This document shows, in pieces, positions 33,172 to 43,600 of a stretch of 64,000 nucleotides of DNA. Every line of letters begins with the position of its first letter. Positions within the stretch are counted from its first letter, which is position 1. Both the position numbers and the translations under genes were made by a program. Location: positions 29,657 to 93,656 of the forward strand of contig URBK01000011.1 in assembly GCA_900546065.1 (NCBI GenBank). Reading direction: 5' to 3'. Source of the DNA: an uncultured Alistipes sp. (GTDB taxonomy: Bacteria > Bacteroidota > Bacteroidia > Bacteroidales > Rikenellaceae). Below the pieces are notes generated by a model. That model saw nothing but the letters and a program-made list of their open reading frames with translations. It was not told where the DNA came from and searched no databases.

Positions 33172-33380
33172 AAATCTACCCGCATAGATTCCTTAAAGCT
33201 TTGCGAACCTGAACACTTTTTACATTGGGTCAACTCTCGGCTTTTCAAAATCAGGCCTTAACCGGTTTCGGCCGGTGTGTCTGCGGACACCGTTGGAAGA
33301 TTGCGAACTCTCGGAGCCCCACACTTTGACTTATCGGCAGATTCGTCAAACAAGTTAAGGATTCTCTATGCGGGTTTTTT
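33172..33380 (+). ncRNA. ssrS: Structured RNA, probable 6S RNA
   Basis: A long-range closing stem pairs ACCCGCATAG (33178-33187) with CTATGCGGGT (33366-33375), continued by TTCCTTAA (33189-33196) with TTAAGGAT near 33355. The interior contains a terminal GC hairpin region (about 33260-33293). The 3' arm runs directly into TTTTTT (33375-33380), a built-in terminator. A single ~205-nt rod with an internal opening is the architecture of 6S RNA, which sequesters housekeeping RNA polymerase, and ssrS is often next to zapA. I see no good promoter match (TACATACG at 33163-33170 is poor). The identity is inferred from shape, size and position, not from a covariance search. Confidence 0.65.
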
Positions 33381-33518
33381 ATTGCTTATACCGGCGGCCG
33401 GCACATGACCGCATATCGCCCACGCCGCCGAAAAGATATGGAAACATATAAAAACGTTTAATTGACGGAAAGAAAACTACTTAAAATATTAACAACCAAC
33501 TAACAGTTCCAAAACATC

Positions 33519-35075
33519 ATGGGTACACCGTTGATAATACTCATCACAGCCATCGTATCGGCTCTCATAGGAGCCGGCATATATGTGCTTGTGGCCACAT
33601 TCATCACCAAGAATACCATCCACAAGCAATGTGCCGCCGCCCTAAAGGAGGCCGAGGCCGAGGGCGAAATGATCAAGAAGGAGAAGATTCTCCAAGCCAA
33701 GGAGAAGTTCATCCAGCTCAAGAGCGAGCACGACCGTCAGGTCAACGAACGCAACCAGAAGATCGCACAGAGCGAGCAGCGCGCCAAGCAGATGGAGGCC
33801 AATCTGGCGGCACAGCAGCGCGAGCTCGACAACAAGATCAAGGATAACGACCGCCTCAAGGAGCAGGTACAGAACCAGCTGCAGAGCCTCAATGCCCGCA
33901 AGGAGGAGCTTGCGGGAGTCATCCGCGAGCAGAACACCCGTCTGGAGCAGATCTCGGGCATGAGCGCCGACGACGCCAAGAACATCCTCATCGAGAACAT
34001 GAAGTCGGAGGCCAAGGCCGAAGCAGCAGCCTACATCAACGAGACAATCGAGGAGGCCAAGCTCACCGCCACGAAGGAGGCCAAGCGTATCATCGTCACC
34101 TCGATCCAGCGTGTAGCTACCGAGACGGCCATCGAGAATGCCGTTACGGTATTCAACATCGACAGTGACGAGGTCAAGGGCCGCATCATCGGCCGCGAGG
34201 GCCGCAACATACGTGCTCTGGAGGCCGCAACGGGCATCGAGATCATCGTCGACGACACGCCCGAGGCCATCATCCTCAGCGGTTTCGATCCCGTGCGCCG
34301 CGAGATCGCACGTCTGGCCCTGCACCAGCTTGTAACCGACGGCCGCATCCATCCCGCACGTATCGAGGAGGTCGTGGCCAAGGTCAAGAAACAGATCGAG
34401 GAGGAGATCGTCGAGGTGGGCAAGCGTACCGCCATCGACCTCGGAATACACGGACTCCACCCCGAGCTCATACGCCTTATCGGTAAGATGAAATACCGCT
34501 CGTCATACGGACAGAACCTTCTGCAGCACGCCCGCGAGACGGCCAACCTTGCAGGCATCATGGCCTCGGAGCTGGGACTCAACCCCAAGGCGGCACGCCG
34601 CGCAGGTCTTCTGCACGATATAGGCAAGGTGCCCGATGACGAACCCGAACTGCCGCACGCAATCATCGGTATGAAGCTCGCCGAGAAGTACAAGGAGAAG
34701 AGCGATATATGCAACGCCATCGGCGCCCACCACGACGAGGTGGAGATGACCTCCATGATCGCGCCCATCATACAGGTGTGCGACGCCATCTCGGGAGCCC
34801 GTCCGGGTGCCCGCCGCGAGGTTGTCGAGTCGTATATCAAGCGTCTGAAGGAGATGGAGGACATAGCCCTCTCATATCCGGGTGTCGTGAAGACATACGC
34901 CATACAGGCGGGCCGCGAGCTGCGCGTAATCGTCGGGGCCGACAAACTCTCGGATCAGGAGTCGGAGGCACTCTCGCACGACATAGCCAAGAAGATTCAG
35001 GACGAGATGACCTACCCGGGTCAGGTCAAGATCACCGTCATCCGCGAGACCCGAGCCGTCAGCTACGCCAAGTAG
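33519..35075 (+). CDS. rny: Ribonuclease Y
   Basis: 518 aa. It is a membrane-anchored endoribonuclease that initiates mRNA decay. One N-terminal transmembrane segment (about 4-27) is followed by a long coiled coil (about 40-190), a KH domain ([19 protein letters not shown], about 225-243) and an HD domain ([17 protein letters not shown]..., GLLHDIGK with the HD pair at about 370). Length and order are standard. It is preceded by the probable 6S RNA and an unassigned AT-rich leader (33381-33518). Confidence 0.97.
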   Translation: MGTPLIILITAIVSALIGAGIYVLVATFITKNTIHKQCAAALKEAEAEGEMIKKEKILQAKEKFIQLKSEHDRQVNERNQKIAQSEQRAKQMEANLAAQQRELDNKIKDNDRLKEQVQNQLQSLNARKEELAGVIREQNTRLEQISGMSADDAKNILIENMKSEAKAEAAAYINETIEEAKLTATKEAKRIIVTSIQRVATETAIENAVTVFNIDSDEVKGRIIGREGRNIRALEAATGIEIIVDDTPEAIILSGFDPVRREIARLALHQLVTDGRIHPARIEEVVAKVKKQIEEEIVEVGKRTAIDLGIHGLHPELIRLIGKMKYRSSYGQNLLQHARETANLAGIMASELGLNPKAARRAGLLHDIGKVPDDEPELPHAIIGMKLAEKYKEKSDICNAIGAHHDEVEMTSMIAPIIQVCDAISGARPGARREVVESYIKRLKEMEDIALSYPGVVKTYAIQAGRELRVIVGADKLSDQESEALSHDIAKKIQDEMTYPGQVKITVIRETRAVSYAK

Positions 35076-35101
35076 CAAACGCGCAACCGGCGCATGCCAG
35101 A

Positions 35102-35135
35102 AGCCGCAATTCCTTTCGGGGAGTTGCGGCTTTTT
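35102..35135 (+). terminator. Terminator of rny
   Basis: AGCCGCAA (35102-35109) / TTGCGGCT (35124-35131) extended by further pairs, then TTTTT. Confidence 0.88.
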
Positions 35136-35232
35136 ACCTTTTCATACATATATTGCCGTCGGCGGAGGCTGGATAATTTGACCGACTTGATAACTCTTTT
35201 GACACTTCAGCCGAAGCCGCCGTCCGACCATA

Positions 35233-35263
35233 TTGTATATGTCGGGCGGAATCGGTATATTTG
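35233..35263 (+). promoter_or_regulatory. Promoter of the GH106 gene
   Basis: TTG (35233-35235), 20 nt, TATATTTG (35256-35263), 27 nt before ATG 35291. Confidence 0.8.
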
Positions 35264-35290
35264 TCCTTACAGCTTAAAACAGCCATACTT

Positions 35291-38200
35291 ATGAAGAGAC
35301 TTCTCGCCGCAGCCGCCCTCACGGCGGCAATGGCCATAACTGGTGCCTGCACCTCGACCGAGGAGCTGGCACGCGACTTCGCCACGCCGCCCGAAACGGA
35401 ACAGACCGGAATATATTGGTATTGGATCTCGGGCAACATATCCGAGGAGGGTGTCGTGCGCGACCTGCACGCCATGAAACGCGCCGGCATAAACCGCGCC
35501 TTCATCGGCAACATCGGACAGGACGGGCTCTATACCGAACGCAACGTCCTTATGATGAGCGACGAGTGGTGGAAGATCCTCCACACGGCGCTCAAGACCG
35601 CCTCGGAGCTTGACATCGAGATCGGTATCTTCAACTCGCCCGGGTGGAGCCAGTCGGGCGGCCCGTGGGTCAAGCCCGACGAGGCGATGCGATACCTTGC
35701 CTCGGCACAGATCGAGGTCGAGGGCCCGCGCCACATCGAGACCACAATCGCGGCCCCCGCGGCCGATTTCGAGGATGTGCGTACGATAGCCTACCCCGCG
35801 CCCGAAGAGTATGCCTCGCGTCCCGACGCTGCCATCAAGACCGACTTTGGGACCGATAATGCCGCTGCCATCGCGGACGGCGACCCAGCAACCGGCATAA
35901 CACTGCCCGCAGGCCGCGTAAATACAATAACATTCGACTGCGAAAAGCCATATACGGCCCGCTCGCTCACGCTCAAACTTCTCCCCTCGCCCGCAGCCTA
36001 CGGCGCACGCCTCGAGGCCGAAATCGACGGTACATATACCACCGTTGCCACCTTTACGGTAGACCGTTCGAACCCCGCAATAAATGTCGGATTCGATCCC
36101 TACGCTCCCGTGACGGTATCGTTCGCCGCAACGACGGCACGCCGGTTCCGCCTCGTGACGGATGCGGCGGCACAGCCGGGAGGCGTAGCCGAAGCGGAGC
36201 TTTCGGCGCAGCCGCGCATAGCATCCTATGCCGAGAAGACGCTGGCCAAGATGTGCCAAACGCCGCTGCCATACTGGAACCACTACATGTGGCCCGTACA
36301 GGCCGAGATCGACGACAAGGCATACGCCATAGACCCCGCGTCGGTACAAGACATATCGGCGTCGATCGACTCGGAGGGCAACCTCAAGTGGGACGTTCCC
36401 GAAGGCCGCTGGATCATCATGCGCACGGGTATGGCCCCCACGGGTGTGACCAACGGCCCCGCCACGCCAGAAGCCACGGGACTCGAGATCGACAAGATGA
36501 GCAGCCGCCATGTACGCACACACTTCGACGCCTTCATCGGAGAGATTCTGCGCCGCATACCGGCCGAGGACCGCAAGACATTCAAGGTCGTGGTACAGGA
36601 CAGCTACGAGACCGGCGGCCAGAACTTCACCGACGACTTCATGCAGACGTTCGAGTCGGTATACGGATACTCGATGCTGCCCTACCTGCCCGCATATTAC
36701 GGTTATGTCGTGGGGGATCAGGACCGCAGCGACCGCTTCCTGTGGGATCTGCGGCGCCTCATAGCCGACCAAGTGGCATATCAATATGTCGGCGGGCTGC
36801 GTGACGTAAGCCACGAGCACGGGCTCACGACGTGGCTCGAATGCTACGGCCACTGGGGATTCCCGGGCGAGTTCCTCCAGTACGGAGGTCAGTCGGACGA
36901 GATTGCGGGCGAGTTCTGGAGTGCCGGCAGCCTCGGCGACATCGAGAACCGCGCAGCCTCGTCATGCGGACACATCTACGGCAAGACCCTCATCTGGGCC
37001 GAGTCGAACACCTCGGGCGGACCGGCCTATTCACGCGCACCCGTCGACATGAAACAGCGCACCGACCGTTTCTTTGCGGAGGGTATCAACGCCTCGCTGC
37101 TGCATCTCTACATCGAGCAGGCCGATACGTCGCGATACCCGGGCATAAACGCACCCTTCGGCAACGAATTCGACGCGAACAATACGTGGTTCAGCCAGAT
37201 GGATCTCTTCACCGACTACCTTAAACGCTGCAACTATATGCTGCGTCAGGGGCTCAACGTCGCCGACGTAGCCTACCTCATAGGCGAAGATGCGCCCAAG
37301 ATGACGGGCGAGCAGTCGCCCGCACTGCCTGCAGGCTACCAGTTCGACTATATCAACGCCGAGGTGATAATGCGCGACGCCAACGTCAGCCACGGACGCA
37401 TAACACTCCCACACGGAACATCGTACCGAGTACTTGTATTGCCTCCCGTCGAGACGATGCGGCCCGAGCTGCTGGAGAAGATCGAGCGTATGGTCAGCGA
37501 CGGCGCCATCCTGCTCGGCCGTCCGCCGCGCCGCTCGCCCAGCATGCAGAACTACCCCGCAGCCGATGCCGAGGTTGAGCGCATGGCGCGCAGCATGTGG
37601 GGCGGATGCTTCGACACCAAGGGCGCCAACGACTACGGCAAGGGCCGGATATACAACGGCTGCACTCTCGAAGAGATCTTCGCCGAGATAGACCTCGAAC
37701 CCGACTTCCGCGTCGAGAGCGGCGCACCGCTGCTATACAACCACCGTTCGATGATGGGGGCGGAGATATACTTCGTCTCGAACCAGAGCGGCGCCGCAGT
37801 CGACGCCACACCCGAGTTCCGCGTCGACCCGGCCCTCGCTCCCGAGCGTTGGAGCCCCGTCGACGGCTCGATCACATCACTGCCGCAATTCGAGGCAACA
37901 GCAACGGGCATACGCATGCCGCTGCATCTGGAGCCCCTCGAGAGCTGCTTCATCGTATTCCGCGGCAAGGGCTCGCCCGAGGCTGGCGATAACAACCCCA
38001 CGCCCGCATCTGCCGTAGAGATATCGGAGCCGTGGCACGTAGCCTTCAACGGCAAGCTCTCATCTCCAGCACCGATTGAGATGGCCTCGCCCGCAGACCT
38101 TGCGCAGAATGCCGACCCCGAAATACGGTACTTCTCGGGAACGATAACCTACACGACGGAGTTCGATCTCGACGATGCCAGCGCCGCACGTGTGCTTCTC

Positions 38201-38485
38201 AATCTGGGGCGCGTCGAATCGATGGCAAAGGTATATGTCAACGACCGCTATGCCGGCGGCGCATGGTGCCCGCCATACAAGGTCGACATTACGCAGTGCG
38301 TCAAGAAGGGCCGCAACACGTTGCGCGTGGAGGTCGTGAACAAGTGGGTCAACCGCATCGTCGGCGACATGCAGCTGCCGCCCGAACAGCGCAAGATCTC
38401 GCTTCTGGTCAACCCCTACGATGCCTCTACGCCACTGCCCCCGTCGGGCCTCCAGCAGGCGGTAACCGTCGAGACATACGAATAG
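35291..38485 (+). CDS. Alpha-L-rhamnosidase-like lipoprotein, glycoside hydrolase family 106
   Basis: 1064 aa from ATG 35291 (MKRLLAAAAL); the lipobox ends at Cys20 (ITGAC), so it is lipid-anchored in the periplasm or on the surface. The GH106 catalytic region begins at once (YWYWISGNISEEGVVRDLHAMKRAGI, GIFNSPGWSQSGGPWVKP) and runs through HGLTTWLECYGHWGFPGEF, ESNTSGGPAYSR and LLHLYIEQADTSRYPG. An inserted beta-sandwich is likely at about 150-290. The C-terminal ~170 residues form a galactose-binding-like sandwich (VLLNLGRVESMAKVYVNDRYAGGAWCPPYKVDI). It should cut L-rhamnosides from plant pectin or glycosides. It is convergent with the SusC/SusD operon. Confidence 0.88.
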   Translation: MKRLLAAAALTAAMAITGACTSTEELARDFATPPETEQTGIYWYWISGNISEEGVVRDLHAMKRAGINRAFIGNIGQDGLYTERNVLMMSDEWWKILHTALKTASELDIEIGIFNSPGWSQSGGPWVKPDEAMRYLASAQIEVEGPRHIETTIAAPAADFEDVRTIAYPAPEEYASRPDAAIKTDFGTDNAAAIADGDPATGITLPAGRVNTITFDCEKPYTARSLTLKLLPSPAAYGARLEAEIDGTYTTVATFTVDRSNPAINVGFDPYAPVTVSFAATTARRFRLVTDAAAQPGGVAEAELSAQPRIASYAEKTLAKMCQTPLPYWNHYMWPVQAEIDDKAYAIDPASVQDISASIDSEGNLKWDVPEGRWIIMRTGMAPTGVTNGPATPEATGLEIDKMSSRHVRTHFDAFIGEILRRIPAEDRKTFKVVVQDSYETGGQNFTDDFMQTFESVYGYSMLPYLPAYYGYVVGDQDRSDRFLWDLRRLIADQVAYQYVGGLRDVSHEHGLTTWLECYGHWGFPGEFLQYGGQSDEIAGEFWSAGSLGDIENRAASSCGHIYGKTLIWAESNTSGGPAYSRAPVDMKQRTDRFFAEGINASLLHLYIEQADTSRYPGINAPFGNEFDANNTWFSQMDLFTDYLKRCNYMLRQGLNVADVAYLIGEDAPKMTGEQSPALPAGYQFDYINAEVIMRDANVSHGRITLPHGTSYRVLVLPPVETMRPELLEKIERMVSDGAILLGRPPRRSPSMQNYPAADAEVERMARSMWGGCFDTKGANDYGKGRIYNGCTLEEIFAEIDLEPDFRVESGAPLLYNHRSMMGAEIYFVSNQSGAAVDATPEFRVDPALAPERWSPVDGSITSLPQFEATATGIRMPLHLEPLESCFIVFRGKGSPEAGDNNPTPASAVEISEPWHVAFNGKLSSPAPIEMASPADLAQNADPEIRYFSGTITYTTEFDLDDASAARVLLNLGRVESMAKVYVNDRYAGGAWCPPYKVDITQCVKKGRNTLRVEVVNKWVNRIVGDMQLPPEQRKISLLVNPYDASTPLPPSGLQQAVTVETYE

Positions 38486-38511
38486 GCCGCTCGGGATACA
38501 CCTACAACCGA

Positions 38512-38545
38512 GAAAGCGGACTTCCCTGCAAGGAAGTCCGCTTTC
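38512..38545 (+). terminator. Terminator of the GH106 gene
   Basis: A perfect 14-bp stem (38512-38525 / 38532-38545) is followed by ATTTAATT. Confidence 0.88.
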
Positions 38546-38676
38546 ATTTAATTATGCATACGTCATCCGAATGTACATACATCCAACATACCATGCGGAT
38601 TCGCGCATCCTATAAAAACCACATGTCGCAGCAGATAACGCGCCCACGCAGCCAGACCACGTCGGCCGCAGCCGAT

Positions 38677-38709
38677 AAAAAAGGCCTGCGTCCGATTAGG
38701 ACGCAGGTC
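38677..38709 (-). terminator. Terminator of the susCD-like operon
   Basis: On the minus strand, an 11-bp stem with one G-T pair (38699-38709 / 38683-38693) is followed by TTTTTT (38677-38682). Confidence 0.92.
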
Positions 38710-38747
38710 ATTGTCACGTCTTGCGGCACAGAGGCCGCGTCAAATCA

Positions 38748-40634
38748 TTAATATCCCGGGTTCTGAACCAGATTGGGGTTGATGTTGATCTGGTCCTGCG
38801 GGATTGCCATCCAGTAGTTGCGCGGCGTCTCAAAAGTACGCACCTGTGCGCCCTCGTACACGTCCGTCAACTGATAGAACTCCTCGGTGGTGCGGCCCGC
38901 CAGATTCCAGCTCTTGGGCGTACGCTGGATATAGTCGCCGGCCAGTTTCCAACGACGCAGGTCGAAGTACCAGCGGCCCTCGAATACGAACTCGCACATA
39001 CGCTCGCGGCGAATGGCGTCGATAAGCGTCTGTCCCGTCGGGGTGCCGCCCACACGCGCCCACGATACCTCGAAGTTGGGGAGTCCGGCACGGTTGCGCA
39101 CCTTGTTCAGATAGCGCAGGCCCTTCTCGCTTAGCGTTCCCGTATACTCGGCCTCAGCCTCGGCATAGTCGAGATATACCTCCGCAAAGCGGATATAGGG
39201 ATACGAGTACTTGTTGTAGGTGAACGACTTGCTCGATACGGTGTACGAATCGGCCTTCGATACCCACTTCTTCACGTAGTAACCCGTACAGGTCTGGTAC
39301 TCGTTGCTCGTGTTGCCGTCGTTCTGCTGCTCCTCGCCGCGGTGGCACTTCAGCACGATCGTCTTGCCGTTGATATCGTACTCGCCGCGGTCATAACCGA
39401 TGGCCGCATAGAAACGGGGCTCGCGGTTGCGGTGCAGCAACACCGTACTGTCGCCCGGAGCGATCGAGTAGAGATCGAGATCCTTCGTCTCGGGATCGAC
39501 ATCCATCGGCAGACCGTTCTTCGAGAGGAAGACCTCAACGGCGTCGAACGTCGGAACAAAATATCCGCGGAAGCCGTTGCTGCTGTACGACGAGTAACCG
39601 ATGCGCGGAGCCATGTTCTTCGTGTTGTAGCTGATGTTACCCTGATTGTTGTACGAGAAGAGGTGCTCGATATTGTTGTAGAACATCGACGAGCCGTCGT
39701 TGCCCACGAATGCCGCACGGTAGTTGTTGTAACCGCGCTCGAAGTCGTTCGTGCCCTGATCGTCGGCCTCGTAGAGTCCGAAGCCGTCGGCCTCACCCTG
39801 AAGGATGGCCTCCTCGGCCGCATCCATAGCCTTCTTCCACAGCTCCTTGTCGTAGGTCTGCGAGATGAGGTGCGTGCCGTCGGGGTTCACGAAGTCGCCA
39901 TACCACTCCGAATTGCCGTTCACCTGCGGCGAGGCGGCAAAGAGCCATGCACGCGCCTTCAACGCCTTGGCCAGCGTCTTGGTGGCACGGCCCCAATAGA
40001 GGTTGTCGTGCGTCTCGGGAAGATACTTCGCAGCCTCGTCATACATGTCCGAGATGAACTGCGTACACTCCAGATAGGTCGAACGCGGTACGTTCAGATC
40101 TTCGTCCGTCGAGAGCTCGTGCTTGACCAGAATGATCGGGCCGTAATACTCCAGAAGCGTCTGGTGCAGGTAAGCGATAGCCCAATAGCCCTCACCCTTC
40201 CAGAGATTCTTCTCGGCCTCCGTGGCGTCGGGCACACGGTCGGCATTGGCGATAAGGTTATAGGCATTGCGGATACCCTCCCACATGCGGTAGTCTACCA
40301 GCGCGCCTGCGGGATACTTGATGGCCGACTGCGACCACATGGCGACATAGGTGTTCGACGGGGTCTCATAGTTGTTGTAGACCATACTCTTCCACTTGAA
40401 GTACTGAACCGACCCGTAGAATCCCGACATCATATCGCCGCCGCAGATCTCGAGCGACGACTGGAAATAGAAGCGGTTGGGCATGTACCAGTAGAGCGAG
40501 CTGGCAAACTCGTCGGTCTGGATGTGAGTCTTGTAGAGGTCGTCGATCGTGGGTTTTCCTTCGGGAATCACATCGAGGAAATTACACGAGGCGGCCCCGA
40601 AGGCCATTGCCAAAATTATGATTAATTTTTTCAT
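38748..40634 (-). CDS. SusD/RagB-family nutrient-binding outer membrane lipoprotein
   Basis: 628 aa. The lipobox Cys17 (GAASC) is followed by the classical SusD start NFLDVIPEGKPT. Helical TPR-like scaffold segments include YWAIAYLHQTLLEYYGPIILVKH and TKTLAKALKARAWLFAASPQVN. The C-terminal RagB-like block contains IRFAEVYLDYAEAEAEY, GLRYLNKVRNRAGLP and IRRERMCEFVFEGRWYFDLRRWK. SusD proteins form the lid of the SusC transporter and bind glycan at the cell surface. It is 14 nt downstream of the susC-like gene in one operon. Confidence 0.97.
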   Translation of the reverse strand: MKKLIIILAMAFGAASCNFLDVIPEGKPTIDDLYKTHIQTDEFASSLYWYMPNRFYFQSSLEICGGDMMSGFYGSVQYFKWKSMVYNNYETPSNTYVAMWSQSAIKYPAGALVDYRMWEGIRNAYNLIANADRVPDATEAEKNLWKGEGYWAIAYLHQTLLEYYGPIILVKHELSTDEDLNVPRSTYLECTQFISDMYDEAAKYLPETHDNLYWGRATKTLAKALKARAWLFAASPQVNGNSEWYGDFVNPDGTHLISQTYDKELWKKAMDAAEEAILQGEADGFGLYEADDQGTNDFERGYNNYRAAFVGNDGSSMFYNNIEHLFSYNNQGNISYNTKNMAPRIGYSSYSSNGFRGYFVPTFDAVEVFLSKNGLPMDVDPETKDLDLYSIAPGDSTVLLHRNREPRFYAAIGYDRGEYDINGKTIVLKCHRGEEQQNDGNTSNEYQTCTGYYVKKWVSKADSYTVSSKSFTYNKYSYPYIRFAEVYLDYAEAEAEYTGTLSEKGLRYLNKVRNRAGLPNFEVSWARVGGTPTGQTLIDAIRRERMCEFVFEGRWYFDLRRWKLAGDYIQRTPKSWNLAGRTTEEFYQLTDVYEGAQVRTFETPRNYWMAIPQDQININPNLVQNPGY

Positions 40635-40648
40635 ATTTATTTCCTGTA

Positions 40649-43600
40649 TTAGAAGTGATACTGAAGTCCGATTTTAACCGTACGCTGCAGCGGGTACGAA
40701 AGACCGTTGCCGTTGCCCTTCTCGGGGTCCCAGTAATCGAACGGCGAGATGGTGAACAGGTTGCTGCCCGCTACGTAGATACGGAAGTTGCGGATCGAAT
40801 ATCCTATCTCGAGGCTCTTCAGACGAAGGTAGTTGGCCTTGCGCAGATAGTAGGTCGAAGCCTGCGTGTTGTTGTCGCTGGCGATTGAGGTCAGACGCGG
40901 ATACTCGGCATCGGCGCGGTTGTTGTCCCACGACCAGTGGTTATCGGCGATGTACTGCACGATACCGAAGCCCGAATTGGCCGACGTACAGAACGGGTGG
41001 TGGTCATACATGCGGATCTGGTAGTTGCCCGTGCCTTGGAACATGAACTGGAAGTCCCATGCCTTGTACTTGATCGTACTGCCGAAACCGTACATGATCT
41101 CCGGGATGTAGGGTGTATCGTCCCACACGTAGTCGTTGGCGTCGACCACGCCGTCATCGTTGACATCCTTATACTTGATATCACCCACGTAGTAGGTACC
41201 GAACTTCTGCTCGGGGCTGCTGTCGATCTGCTCCTGCGAAGTGAACAGGCCCTCCGCCACAAGCACCTGATGCGCCTGCATCGGGTGGCCCACCTTCGAC
41301 AGGTGGCGGTTCTGCTCGGGGTACTCGGGCTCATCCATGGCGCGCACCTCGTTGTGGGCGTAGGTGAACGTACCGCGTACCTGCACCGTCAGATCCTCGT
41401 TGATGACCTTGTTGTAGTTGAGCGAGATGTCGACACCCTCGTTGTTCACCTCGCCGAGGTTGGCGTAGGGAACCGTCGCACCCATACCGGCCGTAGCCGA
41501 GAGGCTGTTGCGCTGCATGAAGATGTTGTAACGGTGCTCGCGGAAGTAGTCGGCCGAGATCGAGAGCGACTCGAAGAGCTCCAGATCGATACCGACGTTC
41601 ATCTTGTCGGCGATCTCCCACGTGGCGTCCACGTTACCGTAGGTGTCGATGTAACCCGAACCGTGGTAGGTGAAGTTCTGACCGAAGTAATATCCGCGGC
41701 TGCCCATGTTGACCGTCGTCAGGTAGGGGAAACGTATCGCCAGAGCGTCGTTACCGACCTCACCGTACGATCCGCGCAGCTTGAGGTTCGAGACCGTCTT
41801 CTTGAGCGGGGCGAAGAACTTCTCGTTCGAGATGTTCCATCCCAAAGCCACCGAGGGGAAGAATCCGAAACGCTTGCCTGCGGCGAAGTTCTCCGAGCCG
41901 TTGTAACCGAAGTTGGCCTCGACGTAGTAGCGGCGGTCGTAGTTGTAGGTGACACGTCCGGCAAGACCCTGCTCACGGAAGGGAAGCAACTGCTCCTCCG
42001 ACGAGCCCGTCGCGTTGTTCACCTTCTCCTTCATGTGGTAGACGAAGTCCACACCCACATCGTGCTTGCCGAAGGTGCGGGCGTAGTTGACCGAACCCTG
42101 CAGCGACCACTCGTGGTAGCCGTCGTGCGATACCGAGCTGGTAAGATAGGTGTTACCTTCGGTACCGATGCTCGAGGTGGTAAAGTTGTAGGTGCCGTCG
42201 GCGTTGACCGTATAGTCGTCATCGACGCGGAAATAATATGGCGTCATGTAACGGTTCGTGGCAGCGTATGAGTAGTTGTAGAACGATACCAGCGCCTTGG
42301 CCGAAAGTCCCTTGGTCACCATGTCGAGATTCTGGTCGATGTTGAAGGCCGCCGTGATGTACGAATAGTAACGCTTCTTGTATCCCGAACTCATGCGCGC
42401 ATAGGGGTTCAGCTCCGTAGAGCCCGTATCCCACGAGTTGTTGTTACCGTAGCGCACGAACGTATCGCCGTCCTCGGCAGGCAGCACCGCAGGGAAACGT
42501 GCCGGATTGGCCCGCATAACCCAATAGAAGAGGTCGCTGGTCGACTCGTAAGGCGTATTGTTGTACTGCAGCTGGGTATTGATCTTGAGCGACACCTTCG
42601 TCGTGTTGGTCATCATGGCCGAGACGTTGCTCTGGAACAGATACTTCTGGTTGTTCATCGTGATGTCGAGCGGCGTCTCCTTGGGCTTCTTCAAAATACC
42701 GTTCTCGTTGTAGACCGACGCATTGAGGAAGTAATCCACACGCTCGCCGCCGCCGCGCAGCGAGAGGTTGAATCGCTGGTTCACGGCAAAATCCTTGAAC
42801 AGCATGTCATACCAGTCGTTGTCGGGGAAGATGTAGGGATTCAGGTGCTGGCGCGTACCCTCGATCTTCTCGTCCGAGTAGAAGGGAACGTACTGCGTAC
42901 CCGTAGCGCGGGCCTCGTTGTACTTGGCCTCGTTGAAGAGCTCCATGTAGGTAACCGCGTCGGCTACATCCTGTACGCGCGTAGGCATCGAGAAGGTGTT
43001 GTCGATGGTGACGTTCACGGCCAGTTTCTCCGAGTTGCGGCCCTCCTTGGTGGTGATGATGATCACACCGTTGGCACCGCGCGAACCGTAGAGCGCCGTT
43101 GCCGTCGCATCCTTCAGCACCGAGAACGACTCGATCGACTCGGGAGGTATGTTGCCCAACATCTGGGCCGTGATCTCCACGCCGTCCAGCACGATCAGGG
43201 CTCCCGTGTTCGAACCGAAGGTCGAGATACCGCGGATGTAGAACGCAGCGCTGTCGTAGCCCGGCTCGCCCGAACCCTGCGTGGCAATCACACCCGCAAT
43301 GTTACCGGCAAACGAAGTGGTAAGGTTACTCGACGTAACGACCAGATCGCTCGGCTTGACGGCCTGCACGGCACCCACCAGCGACTCCTTCTTCTGCGTA
43401 CCGAATCCGACCACCACGACCTCGTCGATCTTCGTGCTCTGCTGGATCATCGTCACCAGAGTGAACAGATAGGGATCGTCGACGGGGATCTCCTTCACGT
43501 CGTAGCCCAGCATGTCGAAGACCACGGTCTTGGCACCCTTGGGCAGCTTGAGCTCATATTGACCGTTCGCGTCGGTGGCAACGCCCACCTCGGGCGACTC

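Noticed and set aside
39342..42271. Two long plus-strand open frames (39342-40625, 40937-42271) opposite susD and susC
   Set aside because: Val/Leu/Arg-biased shadows of the SusD and SusC genes, no family features.
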